64,000 nt of DNA from Echinarachnius parma (Eukaryota; Echinodermata; Echinoidea; Clypeasteroida; Echinarachniidae), in assembly GCA_037951105.1 (NCBI GenBank), contig JBAMJV010002997.1, forward strand, positions 204,001-268,000, in the 5' to 3' direction. Both the position numbers and the translations under genes were made by a program. This document shows positions 35,925 through 46,945 of the stretch, in pieces. The notes beneath the pieces are model-generated. The model was not told the origin of the DNA. It saw only the letters and a list, made by a program, of their open reading frames with translations, and did no database searches. Positions within the stretch are counted from its first letter, which is position 1. Every line of letters begins with the position of its first letter.

Positions 35925-36240
35925 AATTAATTGTTTTTCCTGATGACCCGGTCGAGCAAGTAAAACAAAGACAAGTATTGATAATTGCTTGCACTGAACC
36001 AGAATTGGACGGCTTAAATGAATTAAAAGACATTTTAAAATTCAATTATTAATTATGTGTTGTTCGATTGGGCAAGTAACTCAATGACATTTTGGTGGCC
36101 CAAAGCTCATTTTTCGTAGGCCCTAAGCTAATTTTGGTGGCCCCAGTAGGTGCTCAGCTAATTTTGAGCCTGACCTTCCTAAACCCATGGCCTTCCAGAA
36201 CCTGGTTTGATATTTAAGTCTATGGGAATTTCAACGGTTT
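35925..36240. repeat. Eroded sequences resembling element G ends, plus a T1 trace
   Basis: GACCCGGTCGAGCAAGTAAA (near 35945) and GGTGGCCC (36093, 36136) look like decayed versions of the GGTGGCCCGGTCGGGCCAGT ends of the element at 36380. 36182-36235 resembles part of T1. Confidence 0.4.
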
Positions 36241-36379
36241 ACAAATAATTAACAGGTTAATTCTTTGACTGTACAGTCATCTGACGTACTATGTAAATTA
36301 TGTCTGGGAATTAAAAATTTTACAGTCACTTTTAATAACCCAATTGATACAGAACTGAATTGCTTATGCTGGATATATG

Positions 36380-37632
36380 CAACCCTCGAAATTAACTTTT
36401 TTTGCTGGTGGCCCGGTCGGGCCAGTAAAATTAGTATTTTTCCAATTTTGGTGGCCCGAAACCAAAATCTACTGGCCCGAAAAAAATAAGGAAAAACAAA
36501 AGTAAAATTAAAACAATAACCATATTCATAGTTTCAGGGTACTGGGCAATGTTTAGCCTCATTTGTTACTGTATTCCAATGCTCGAAATTATCTTTTTTT
36601 CTGGTGGCCCGAAAATAAAATTTACAAACAAAGAAAAACAATGGTCATGACTACTTGGTCATTAATTGGTAAATTATGGAAGTTATGTGTTAAAATTACC
36701 ACCATCATTAAAGAAATCCATCACTGAATAAACAAAACAAAACCTAGAATCGAGCAGTTTCATCTAAGAGTCATCAACTGATGAAACTAAGCTCTTTTCC
36801 ATGTACGATTTTGTTATTTTATGGTCCATAAAATCTCCAACACAAAAAAACACACATGGGACTGAGCATAGCTAAGATAACCTTTAAAATCGGGAAATGA
36901 AATCACTTAGATCTTTGTTATTTTACAAGCTAAAATAATTCCAAGTAGTCACAAGTCTCTACCTTGTAAAAATGATTCTTTCTAATACCTTCAAAAATAT
37001 GAATAATGATCCGAAAGATGAAATTATTCCCCTTTATTGACGGTATCGCGGACGGTATCGCAAAGGCAAGCACACTGCACTTTGCAATATGAATGAATGT
37101 GAAAAGTTAGACATGTGTTTTGATAGGTCTTAGTATGCACACATACTCCCTCTGTGGATTGGTTGTTCTATGTTTATATTCTACATGTTGCAAAGGCTTC
37201 CAGGGGGTGTGTGGGAAATTAAGAAAACAGCATAAGCATATGCTTTTACTTTTAGTCATTACACACCTCTGGAAGTTGTTTAATTTTACCATGATTTATC
37301 ATGCAAGAAGTAGATAATTCAAGGGAGAGTGTTCATATGAGGAAATAGCACATATTTGTAGGCATAAATAAGGATTAATTCAACTAGCGCAAGTGCGCTT
37401 GCGACTTTTTATGTCCGTCCTTTTCATTTCTTGCAAATATTTAAATCACAATTAAAGTGTTTTTAAGAGGTGTCAAACTTGAGATTCATATTCCTTGATG
37501 TTGTCTTCTTATGGTTTAAACATTTGGTGGCCCGATCGGGCCACCAAACTTTGGCATTTTTATGTTTTTACTGGCCCGACCGCAACTTTTACTGGCCCCG
37601 GGCCATCGGGCCTACGCCAATTTCGAGCGTTG
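36380..37632. mobile_element. Element G, copy 1 (1253 bp, GGCCCG palindromic ends, 7-bp target duplication)
   Basis: Ends CAACCCTCGAAATTAAC and CCAATTTCGAGCGTTG are flanked by the direct repeat ATATATG (36373-36379 and 37633-37639). Subterminal blocks are GGTGGCCCGGTCGGGCCAGT (left) and GGCCCGATCGGGCCACCAAA plus GGCCCCGGGCCATCGGGCC (right). A second, shorter GGTGGCCCG block near 36603 suggests an internal duplication. The interior shows no reading frame of note. Copy 2 is at 60177-61069. Confidence 0.88.
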
Positions 37633-37639
37633 ATATATG

Positions 37640-38040
37640 AAAACCATACACATTCATAATTCCCTTGAAAATGTTGGCTACTATAATCTAAAATCAAACA
37701 GTCTGATTTTAACTATTTGTATACCTTATAAATACATTTATTGCATTTTCTACAATTGTATATGTAATCCATACCTTTTGTAAAAAAATCTTTGTAAAAA
37801 GATTTGTTTTCATACCTGGAAACTGCAATCTAGCTAGCTTTAAAGACAAGTAACACACAAATTTACGGATGAGAAAAGTGCACATTATTTTATGTTATTA
37901 TCCTTTTTCAAAGCGCCTTTGGGAAGATATCATATTTCCATGCCTTTTGTTTATAATCTTTAAAAGAACCCTGGGCTAAAATGTTATCTTTCCTTTGCAG
38001 GCTACTGAAAAATGTCAACTTTTTACATATATTCTTTTTG
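37640..38040. other. AT-rich intron sequence, nothing recognised
   Basis: No partner sequence elsewhere in the window was noticed. Confidence 0.45.
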
Positions 38041-38465
38041 GGTGAGTGACCTTTATATATAATGCTGGAAGACTCTCATTATCTCTTTCTGTGCATTATC
38101 AAAGAGAATTCTGGTTTCATTTTCGTTTGGTTTTCAATTTTGCTTCAAAATTATTTTAGAATATCAAATTTGTATTGATTTTGTACCTCAACTATATATC
38201 TTAAATAGATATATCTTAAATAGATATAAATACATATAGTAGGTACCTTTCAAAGAGCTTTCTGGCTTCATGTTTAATTTCTTCTCTTTTTTGCACACAC
38301 TGTAAAATATCAAATTCTTGTAAATGTATTTGTCACAATAACCTTTAGATACAATTCTGCAAGAATCCTATAATCTCTTTCTGAGCAAGTCATCGTTTTG
38401 CATATCTTTACCCTTTCGAAGAGATTTCTGGATTTTGTTTTTGTCAAGATGTTCTTCTAACTATA

Positions 38466-38998
38466 CAGGGTGGCCCTAAAAAAACGGAACAGGGCACTTC
38501 CCAAAACATAGTACCAAAATATTTATGTCCATCGGATACGGTGTCTTTTCCAATGAAAAACAATACCCAGAACAGTAATTTTGGTTGTGTAGTTTTTGTT
38601 TTAGGACGCTGTGAGTGAGACCATGTCAGGTGCCCATTTTTTTTTTTTTTTTTTACCTAGTCAATGCCAGTTAAATCACACCCCCTGCCCGTAATACCAT
38701 TGAACGAACATGCCCATTCTCTCGGCACACGGCTGAGTGCACACTAACAATGGCGCGCCTTGTTCAACGCTATGAAAGGCGGTACGTGCGATGTATCAAG
38801 CACTGGCTCGGTAACAATTGACAAAAAAGAGAATCTGACATGGTGTCACTCACAGCTCCCTAAAACAAAAACTACACGACCAAATTGACTGTTCTTGATA
38901 TCGTTGTTCATTTGAAAAGACACCCTATCCGATGGACATAATGCATTTGTTACTATATTTTGGGAAGTGCCCCGTTCCGTTTTTTGGGGGCCACCCTG
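38466..38998. mobile_element. Long-TIR fold-back element F (533 bp, TA target)
   Basis: Inverted arms of about 170 bp: CAGGGTGGCCCTAAAAAAAC from the left, and the complement ending TTTTTTGGGGGCCACCCTG on the right. TA is duplicated at 38464-38465 and 38999-39000. The arms share TGTCCATCGGATA, TTTTGTTTTAGGA and CTCACAG motifs. The centre (38740-38825) is GC-richer and holds a 23-codon frame described separately. Confidence 0.92.
38750..38821 (+). pseudogene. 23-codon relic, possible transposase N-terminus inside element F
   Basis: The frame reads MARLVQRYERRYVRCIKHW then LGNN and stops at TGA (38819-38821). It begins exactly at the edge of the left arm and is the only open, GC-balanced stretch in the element. 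The pattern MARL..RYERRYVRC.K...GN resembles the start of the helix-turn-helix of mariner/IS630-type transposases. Seen: the frame. Inferred: descent from a full-length element by internal deletion. It is far too short to be functional. Confidence 0.4.
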
Positions 38999-40236
38999 TA
39001 TACTGTAGAATATAGATCTATGTAACTAACCTTTAGATATAATTCTATTTAAATCTCAAAATCCATCTCCTTGCACTTCATTTTGAAGATCTGCATTTTA
39101 AAGAGAGTTCTCAATATATTTGTTCAATCTTGCTTTGCAGTATACTTACTGTAAGATATCAACTTCTTTTTATATGTGTTTGTCTGTAACATGTACATAT
39201 GAATATCAAAGAATCTCATAATCTATTCCCCTGCACCTATATATTGCGTATAATCTCTATTTTATCTTTTAAAGATACTCATGAATATTTCTCCAATATC
39301 TCTTTTCAGTACCAGTGTTCTCTAGTATATCAAGTTCTTTTAAGACTTTTGTCATTAGTTTGTTTGTTTTTTGTTTTTTTTACATATTATGGAAGAACCT
39401 CTTTATCTCTTTCCCTGCACTTCATTGTATTGTATCTTTTTACCTTTTAAGGGAAAGAGATGTCTAGGTAATGTTTTCCCATTCTTTCTTTGCAGTATGT
39501 TGAAAAATACTTTAAATAAAATCATTGCCAGATGACATATTTGCTCAATTTTCCTTCTACATGTAACCAACTTACTGGAAGTATCTCTATTTCTCTACAA
39601 TTGATAATTAATACACTATACTATACTATATTAAGTACCTCACTATCTCCCTACTGAGCACAATTGCCAGTTGTCAATGTTCTCTATGTGTTGCACAAGA
39701 ATGCATTTTTTCTTTCTTTTTTCTGCAGGAAATGGCAAGCGAATGCACAGTATATTGATTTGCCTAGTTTCTGAAAGGTCACCTTTCTATCCTAAATCTT
39801 TAAAATTGCAATTTTTGTTGCCTTAGTACAAATTCACACTTAGGCCCTTAAAGTGATGTTATTTTGCTAAGTGTTTCGTTACATTACCTAAATCATGTAA
39901 ATTACAATACTCTCATACCTTATTCACCTTTTATACTGTAATATTATCATTTGCCAAAGTACCCATTTACACTTAACCTAAGTGGCGTTATTTTGTTTGA
40001 AGTGTTTATTCACAGTATCTACATTAAATAATGTACATAAAATATTCTCTCATACCATATTCAACTTTAAAACAGTAATATTGTTTGCCTATAAGTACCC
40101 ATTCTAGCATTACCTGAGATATTATATTTTGCTTAGTGTTGTTTACTTATTTACGTAAATTAAAGTTGTGTGCTGAACAACACAAACATAATAGTTTCCT
40201 TACCCACTACACCCACCTATTCAACTAAGTTCCATA

Positions 40237-40608
40237 CCGTCAAACTTGTGGATCGACCACCTGTGGATCGCCCACCTGTCTATATCTCACCCAACCTGCA
40301 TAAAGTGGCCACTAAAAGCGATCCCTAACAGAGAAAAACAATGTTATATAATCTATCTACCGTATTTGCTGGTGTATTAACCGCACCTTTTTTCAACAAC
40401 AAAAAAAGAAAAAAAAAGGGGGTGCGGTTAATACACGACCGTATTAACCTCACTTTTTTAACCTCTTTTTTTTTTTTTTTTTTTTTTTTTTAGGGGGTGC
40501 GGTTAATACACCGGAGCGGTTAATACACCGACAAATATGGTAGATAGAGGTCAGCTGTCTACAGTAATCATTTTTTTTTTTCTTTTTGGTGGTCACTATA
40601 TACAGGAT
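40237..40608. mobile_element. CAAACCTGT-type MITE (copy 3), host of a nested element
   Basis: Left end CCGTCAAACTTGTGG; right part GGTGGTCACTATATACAGG. Inside are GACCACCTGTGGATCG and GTCAGCTGTCTACAGTAATC as in the copies at 248-397 and 49529-49710. It is split by the 185-bp element at 40358-40542. Confidence 0.7.
40358..40542. mobile_element. Nested MITE with GTGTATTAACCGCAC ends (185 bp, TA target)
   Basis: Ends TACCGTATTTGCTGGTGTAT and ACACCGACAAATATGGTA, with TA at both edges. GTGCGGTTAATACAC repeats internally, and there is an A/T run on each side of the centre. The layout parallels 11855-12618 (a TACCGT.. end followed by a '-ata-AGACGCACC' or '-att-AACCGCACC' block and poly-A/T), suggesting related families. 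Confidence 0.85.
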
Positions 40609-41253
40609 AATACTCATTGCAAAGTTCCATAATTTATTAACCATATTTTCATGAATAACAAATTGTATCATAATTTCAACTTTGCAATTGCCCATTCAAA
40701 TGATTTATTTAACAAGTGCCACTACTTATTCACAATTGCAATACAATTTCCTGGACTTATTTACACTGTAGCAGAAGTGATATTCATTTGCTAAGTGCCT
40801 TTTTTAATTTCACATTATCTTTATAATCATCCAAACAATGCCGTCATGGAATATCACATTTCTTGCATGACCTATAAACACAAGAGTCACACCCTTATAC
40901 ATATTTACCCAATATTGTATTATAATATTGAAAGAACAGCTTGTCCTAAAAGCGCACAGAGCAGTCTTTACGTACATGGTAAATGGTACAATATTCAATT
41001 TCAATATCAATTTCAATTTCTTTTCATCTAATATTGGAAATTATGTTTATATTCATGCATCGACATAAAAAAAACAATGCTACATAACTGCCACACTTTG
41101 GGGGGTTTACTCTTCAAGAGCGTAGGCATTTAACCCAATATTGACTTGTCCTTAACTATGAAAAATGCATACTTACCCAAATCAACTTGAACAAGTTAAA
41201 AACCACTCTAAATATTTGTTTGCATTGAACCATATATCATTTTGATATGTTCC

Positions 41254-41330
41254 CTGCTAGATTTGGCAATCCGATATAGAGATAATAAGCAGTACACCAG
41301 GTTCCTGTAGGCAATGGGTTAAGGGGGCTC
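41254..41330. repeat. T1 mini-repeat copy
   Basis: TGTTCCCTGCTAGATTTGGC through CACCAGGTTCCTGTAGGCAA to TGGGTTAA. Confidence 0.65.
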
Positions 41331-41754
41331 TTTTTATTTCTTTTGCCTCTTATAGGCCTTAATCAAGCCTCCACGCTAACATTGTTTTCTACTTGTCCAT
41401 TCGTGCAAGGAAAATCATTAATTTCACAATAATATGAACAAAAAGAAAAAATAGTTGTGCTCAGTAGCTCGATCTGCCTCACAAATTTCTCTCGTTTCTA
41501 GATAAGATTTAGGTGTAAGGAAATACATTGTTCTCTTGAAGTTAAACAATTATTTAGTTGCCTGATCGTCCAGCAAACAAGAAAACTTATGAAATTTTAC
41601 TTGCCCCAGGCAAGCAGGCAAGTGTTAGTGTCGAATCCTGCCTTAATCACCCAGCATCCAGTGTTATGTTTTAATTTTTAATTTTTTTTTAATGACCAAA
41701 CAGAAAGCCGACATAAAATCAGGATAACACTCATCAAGGCATGATGATACAATT

Positions 41755-41862
41755 ATAAACAAATTCCAGACTGGTCACCAAAATACCCGGGCTGTGGTCT
41801 ATGGAGAATGCATGTTAATACTATCATAAATACATATATACGATATAGTCTTGAAGGGGTTA
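41755..41862. repeat. T2 mini-repeat copy
   Basis: CCAGACTGGTCACCAAAATA, GGTCTATGGAGAATGCATG and the end TCTTGAAGGGGTTAA. Confidence 0.6.
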
Positions 41863-42060
41863 AAGATGATTTTGCAAACATATTATGGTCCGGCTCCAAG
41901 GTCAAATACTAAAATGAATATATAAGCGTATTACACGGCAAACAAGCTTTAAGTCTTGGTTTAACAAAATCATGTAGCTTCTATTTATAGGATTCTGTAT
42001 TTTTTTAAAATAGATAAGATAAGCACACATAATAAAGACAACAACAAAATATTCTTATTT

Positions 42061-42140
42061 AATCCACTCATGATTGGTCACAAACATACTAGAGGTAAGT
42101 TCTAGGGAGAAAGCATGTTATAGAACATTGAGTGGGTTAA
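42061..42140. repeat. T2 mini-repeat copy
   Basis: ATCCACTCATGATTGGTCAC, TTCTAGGGAGAAAGCATGTT and the end TGAGTGGGTTAA. Confidence 0.55.
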
Positions 42141-42359
42141 AGTTATTCATTTCTGAAGGTCTAAACATACAATTTAATCCCATAAAAATAGTTTCTAAAA
42201 GGTCTTTGGATAAAGCCAACAACAAAATAAAGGTCTTGTCATAAAAGGATTTTCAAACGGCTTCCTAAAAGGTCTTGGGACATAATGAACTTAACTAAAA
42301 CTGCATCAAGGTGTAAAAAACTTTCACATTCAATACTCGTCACGTTTCTGCTTCAATGG

Positions 42360-43460
42360 CTTGAAATCTAACTACGGTAAGATTGTATTAATTTTCTCAA
42401 TGGCGTGTTTGCTTGAGGACATTCTTGTTACGCGAGTCCATCTATGTGTTGGGACAAAATCCATTGGTTCATTCGTAAATTTATGGTTCATTAGACCACT
42501 ATTGGCAACACTCTCCTCTGTGGTCTTAAACTAGCGTGCCTCAAAGCTCCCACACTTTGACCACTCATAGACTATGGACCACTACAGTCACACTTCCCAC
42601 CCCTCATTTTGCCAAATTTGACAAAAAGAAATGTACAAGTATGTCTATTCACCTCCAAATATTACAATAAAAATTAGCCTTCAATTATTTGGAATAAGCT
42701 AAACGGCTACATTTTCCCCCCACTAATTCTCTCACCCACGCACTCGCTACACAAGTGAAGTCCATGTATGTGTTGGGACGAAATCCCATGGGTACATTAG
42801 GGCGTTATCTGCAACACTCATTACTGCTCCTAGGTTGAGCAATCGCCTGCGACACTTTCACTAGCATCATGCCTCACAGCTCCCCCTTTTAGTTGCACTT
42901 GCCAAAAATAAATCCATTAATCATTAATGTCTATATTTTATAACTTGTTCACCTTTAATCATTTGCAATTAACCAAACTGCTGCACTTACAGTATCTCTA
43001 CGACTTATTCGCTAACAAACACTCTCGTTCCGCCCGTACGTGTTCCCACGAAATCCCACGGGTAAGATCGGACGCTATCGACAACACATTATTGCTTCTA
43101 GGTTGAGCAATTAGGCCTCGGACACTTTCACTAGCATGCATCGTACCACACTTAGTACAGTCACGCTTACTACCCCTAAATTTACACTTACCCAAAATGA
43201 ATGGATATATACAAATGTATGTCTGTGAACCCTCATAGATAAATTAACCTTCAATTATTTGGAATTAATTGAATTGCTGCATTTTCTCCACAACTCATTT
43301 GCTAACCGACATTCTCGTTTTGGCAAGTCCATGTACGTGTTGGGACTAAATCCCATGGGTACATTAGGGCGCTATCTGCAACACTCATTACTGCTGCTAG
43401 ATTGAGCAATGGCCTGCGACAGGCATCACAGCTCCAACACTTTGACCAATACAGGCATAA
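42360..43460. repeat. Tandem array, 4 copies, period about 290-310 bp
   Basis: GTCCAT(G/C)TA(T/C)GTGTTGGGAC, AAATCCCATGGGTACATTAG, GGTTGAGCAAT and CTTTCACTAGCAT motifs recur near 42440, 42760, 43035 and 43330. Units 2-4 also share TTATTTGGAATTAA at the left. This is the best-conserved of the long-period arrays. Confidence 0.88.
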
Positions 43461-43739
43461 TCATACTTCCCACTTGGGACCTTTCTGTTCGCATGTCAAA
43501 GTGAAACATGCGTGTGTGTAAAATTTCGCACCATAAAATATTACAGAAGACAAGCTTATAAATGCCTTTTTAATGATAGGCTATGTTCAACTGACGTAGA
43601 TCTGTGGACAGATCTTTTGTTCAGGGGATGAATGAATGTTAATTGGTCTGGGCACTATCCTATGGCTGCTCTTGGCTAGAATGCTCCCCAGGGAGTTAAT
43701 TAAGATGGTGCGCAAGATAATTGAGCCGGTTTGAACTGT

Positions 43740-44125
43740 ACCAGTAACGACCAGGGTATTAATTCAAGCGCATAGGGATGTGCATTTGCAATGTGTTATG
43801 CGCTATACAAAAACTGTGTATTGTTATTATAATTATGAGATCATCCCCTCTGAACAAAAGAGATTTACAGAGCTACTCCAGTACTATGTCTTCTTCTTCC
43901 GGTACTGTGCATAACCTCCTAGGAGTATACTCGCACAAGTTGATGATGAGCTCTAATTGTCCAGTATATTTACAAAATTAAAAACAGTCACAGCTGATGT
44001 GCTAATTTCCAAGGGTGACATCTTTCAGCCTGTCTCTGAAGATGTCTGGAGATGTGGCATTGATGGTTTCCTGGGACAGGGATTTCCACAGACGGAATGT
44101 GTCTGGGGAAAATGCATCATTAGGA
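43740..44125 (-). mobile_element. 3' fragment of a non-LTR (LINE) retrotransposon
   Basis: On the minus strand 44121-44002 gives an open 39-residue tail, NDAFSPDTFRLWKSLSQETI then NATSPDIFRDRLKDVTLGN, and a stop. The pattern FS.D.FRLWNSLP..TI...S.D.FR.RL is the typical C-terminus of CR1/L2-like reverse-transcriptase proteins, where the last residues after the RT domain read W(N/K)SLP. The following about 260 bp to 43740 is the probable 3'UTR, ending in GTATAGCGCATAACACATTG. Upstream of 44125 the similarity is lost, a typical 5' truncation. Confidence 0.7.
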
Positions 44126-44299
44126 CTATCATTTTGACAAAATTTTGTATAATTGTGTTTACCTGGAAAATTCTCAAATCAGTCCACGCTATATAAACTG
44201 TAAAAGTTTAAATAAATTTGACATGTATACAGTATATAATCAACCCTCACAATGCCTTCCCATCATGCATCACAACTTCTAGGGAGTATAAAATATGTA

Positions 44300-44600
44300 T
44301 TATGGGTGTGACATTTAAATACTTTTCTCAGTCCAATGAATTTATTTCTGCTTAAACGTGTCCAACTTACAAGTCTAATTTTTTTCTAGGAAGAAAAAAA
44401 TATTGCTGGAAGCTGCTTATATACAGTAATACAAAATTCATCAGTTAAATAAAATGAGTTGGTAATTAGCTAAGCTCCTCACTGACTCGCATTTAATTGC
44501 TTTTCCTGGAGACCTTTACCAAATTATGGGTTTGACATTTACTTTGACCAGTTCAGAGTATTCATTTCTGCCTGAACTCACCCTAGTTACATGTATATTG
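44300..44600. repeat. Tandem duplication, period about 225 bp
   Basis: GTGTGACATTTAAATACTTT and GTTTGACATTTACTTTGACC are each followed by CAGT(C/T)CA..GAAT/AGTATTCATTTCTGC and by AACTTA/ACTCACC motifs. Confidence 0.65.
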
Positions 44601-44899
44601 TAAAATATATGGGATATCAGTCCTTATTTACTTGTTAAAAAGTAATTTTTTCTTTAAGACTGTGTGGGTGTTTGGGATTTGTTATTAAGATATTGTGAAG
44701 AAACTCTGTGTGTAGGGCAGCATTAATTATTCCCAAGGAGCTGCAAAAAGACTATCTGGTTACTTGATAAAATGTAACAAATGCAACTAAAGAGTTCACA
44801 ACTTTGTGGGTTATGTGGAGAAGACATAGGGAAACACAAGTTTTTTTTTTTGTTTCCTGGGAATTTTTTGTTGTAAAGTGACCAGGAAGTTACTTGACA

Positions 44900-45370
44900 T
44901 TTCAAAGTATAACTACTTAATTAGTGAGTTTTGGCACTACCCAATGCCAATAGAAAGCAGTCAGTAGGCTGAAGAAGACGAAAGGATGTGCATTGAAAGG
45001 TACATCTGGTAAGCTAAACTTGTTTGTTGTGTGACTTTGTTAAATATGTGTTCTTAATATGAATTATACTTGGATAAATGGGACAGTTTTGCATATATAT
45101 ATTTCGAACAAATTGGCGGATTTTGGATGTAACAAACAGGCCATGAGATCGTCATGAGAGCGTGACGAAAAAGAAAAGGTCAATCAATAGACATACTGGA
45201 TGGAGTCTGTGGAGCATACTTCTGTTGTCATGCTAAAAGCAGACCTGATCAAGAGAAAGCATGAGATGATCTTATTGTGCCAACTACTTCCTGTATAATA
45301 ATGTGATTTATGAAGAAGAAAAAACAGTCCTTACAAAAATATTGTTGAAGGTGATGTGGAGAGCTTATTT
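44900..45370. other. Intron sequence with a unit repeated at 46570 and 46860
   Basis: GAAAAGGTCAATCAATAGA, ..GGA.GGAGTCTGTGGA.CAT.. and TGCTAAAAGCA recur near 45175, 46583 and 46865, another dispersed local array now split by MITEs at 45380, 46025 and 46946. Confidence 0.65.
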
Positions 45371-45379
45371 GTATAAGCC

Positions 45380-45677
45380 CAGGGATGTAAGTGGAACTAA
45401 AAAAAAAATCCAGAAACTGGGGGTCCAGGGGGCGGTAGCCCCCTGGCGGGGTTGCAGGGGCAGCGCCCTTGCCCCATAGCAGCGCCCCTGCAGGACAATT
45501 TTGCAAATTTGCCTTTGAACTTTGCAGTTTTTAGTAACATGATGGATAGGTTTTGATTGTAATTTGTAATTACGGACACGTTTGTTGATCAAAAAAAATA
45601 AATAAATACAAATAAAAAAAACAGAATTTTATAAAAAATCTGGATTTCCGTCAAAATCCGGAAAACTTACATCCCTG
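45380..45677. mobile_element. MITE with CAGGGATGTAAGT ends (298 bp)
   Basis: Perfect 13-bp inverted ends CAGGGATGTAAGT and ACTTACATCCCTG, flanked by the 6-bp direct repeat TAAGCC (45374-45379 and 45678-45683). A GC-rich block GGTCCAGGGGGCGGTAGCCC lies near the left end and CCGTCAAAATCCGG near the right. CAGGG ends and a 6-8 bp target repeat are hAT-like. Confidence 0.9.
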
Positions 45678-46024
45678 TAAGCCTATTCTTTTTTCTTTTT
45701 TTATTTACTGCAAAGCAATGTTGTTGGGAACAGAGAAGCATTCCTTTAATGATCGAATCTTGTAATGAATCAATAAGTTTATAATTCACACACACAACAC
45801 AGTTCATATATATGCAAATACCAACAAAGCCTTTTTTGTCATTTTTAGATAAAGCTTCCATAATTTAACATAATACAAAATATTGTATTTTAAATGTTGC
45901 CATACTGATTGCTAATATCAAGATGTGGTTTATGATTATAAAATGAAAGATACGATTAAAACTATCAATTTCATTGTTTTTCAGCAGGTTTAATCATAAT
46001 GATCTCAAATTGGTATAAATGCCT

Positions 46025-46451
46025 TTAAAGGGTACCACCACCCAAAAATAATATTCTTATATATGAAAGGTAACATCTTTAGTAGTCCATTCCATCAACA
46101 AGTTCAGAAAAAAATATGTTTCCAGAAAAAGAATATATAATTGGAAAACGCATCATCATTCTAAAGCATGCGTTCATGGGTCTGCATGTGTGAAGACTAC
46201 CTTTGTCCGGGATTCTATTGTCTCCAAACGTACTGTACGCATGAATAGAATTGGCGCACTCGCAAATGTTTGGCGTGTACAGAACCATGAAATAATAGTG
46301 GTTCCGTAAGTGGTGGTAATGAATTGCATTGTTTATGAATTACACAACCCTTTGCAAAAGGTTGGGTACTGTATCTACATGTATTTGATATCCCAAAACG
46401 GTACCAAAACATATAAAAATGTGTTGTTCTGTGCCTGGTGGTCCCCTTTAA
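46025..46451. mobile_element. TTAAAGGG MITE family B (copy 2)
   Basis: Complete, reverse orientation to 26934-27360, ends TTAAAGGGTACCACCACCC and CCTGGTGGTCCCCTTTAA. Same length of about 427 bp. Confidence 0.9.
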
Positions 46452-46945
46452 GGTTTATTTGCGATCTATAAATTATTAATATGGATATCGGACAGTATTC
46501 AAGATCAACAAATAAATTCTCAGGTGTCTGATTTAAGAAACAAGCAAGCAATGATATCTTCAAAGGCGCATGTCAAAAATGAAAAGGTCAATCAATAGAA
46601 TGTATGGACAGTGTCCCTGGAACATCAATGTGCTGACAGGCTAAAAGCAAGTATCAAGAGAGCAAATAAATGTATGTGATAACGTTATTGTGCAACCAGT
46701 CCCATGGATAGATATTGAGATGGGGAAACAGAAACAATATTTAGATCTTCAAAAGCTCATGATACTAGATTTATCTTCATCATATTACATTATTTTAAGG
46801 TTAACATAATTGTGCTTAAAAAGTGCCATGTTCTAAACATTTTCCTTTTAATTATATGTACCATCAATGTGCTGTCATGTTAAATGCAAGAATCAAGAGA
46901 AAACATGTATGCAATAATTGTAAAAAGCTTATAATTCATACAATA

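Larger units (their letters stand above)
38040..39620. repeat. Tandem array, about 7-8 degenerate copies, period about 120-190 bp, split by a MITE
   Basis: AACCTTTAGATA(T/C)AATTCT, GAAGA(C/A)TCTCATTATCTCTTTC and TTTGCAGTATA/GTAAAATATCAA motifs recur near 38040, 38330, 39030, 39180, 39385 and 39530. The fold-back element at 38466-38998 interrupts the series. Confidence 0.75.
39820..40850. repeat. Tandem array, about 4 copies, period about 120 bp, split by MITEs
   Basis: TTATTTTGCTTAGTGTTT/GTTATTTTGTTTGAAGTG, ATTTGCCAAAGTACCCATTT and CTCTCATACCTTATTCA(C/A)CTTT motifs recur near 39850, 39960, 40080 and again at 40690-40800, right of the nested MITE pair at 40237-40608. Confidence 0.7.
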
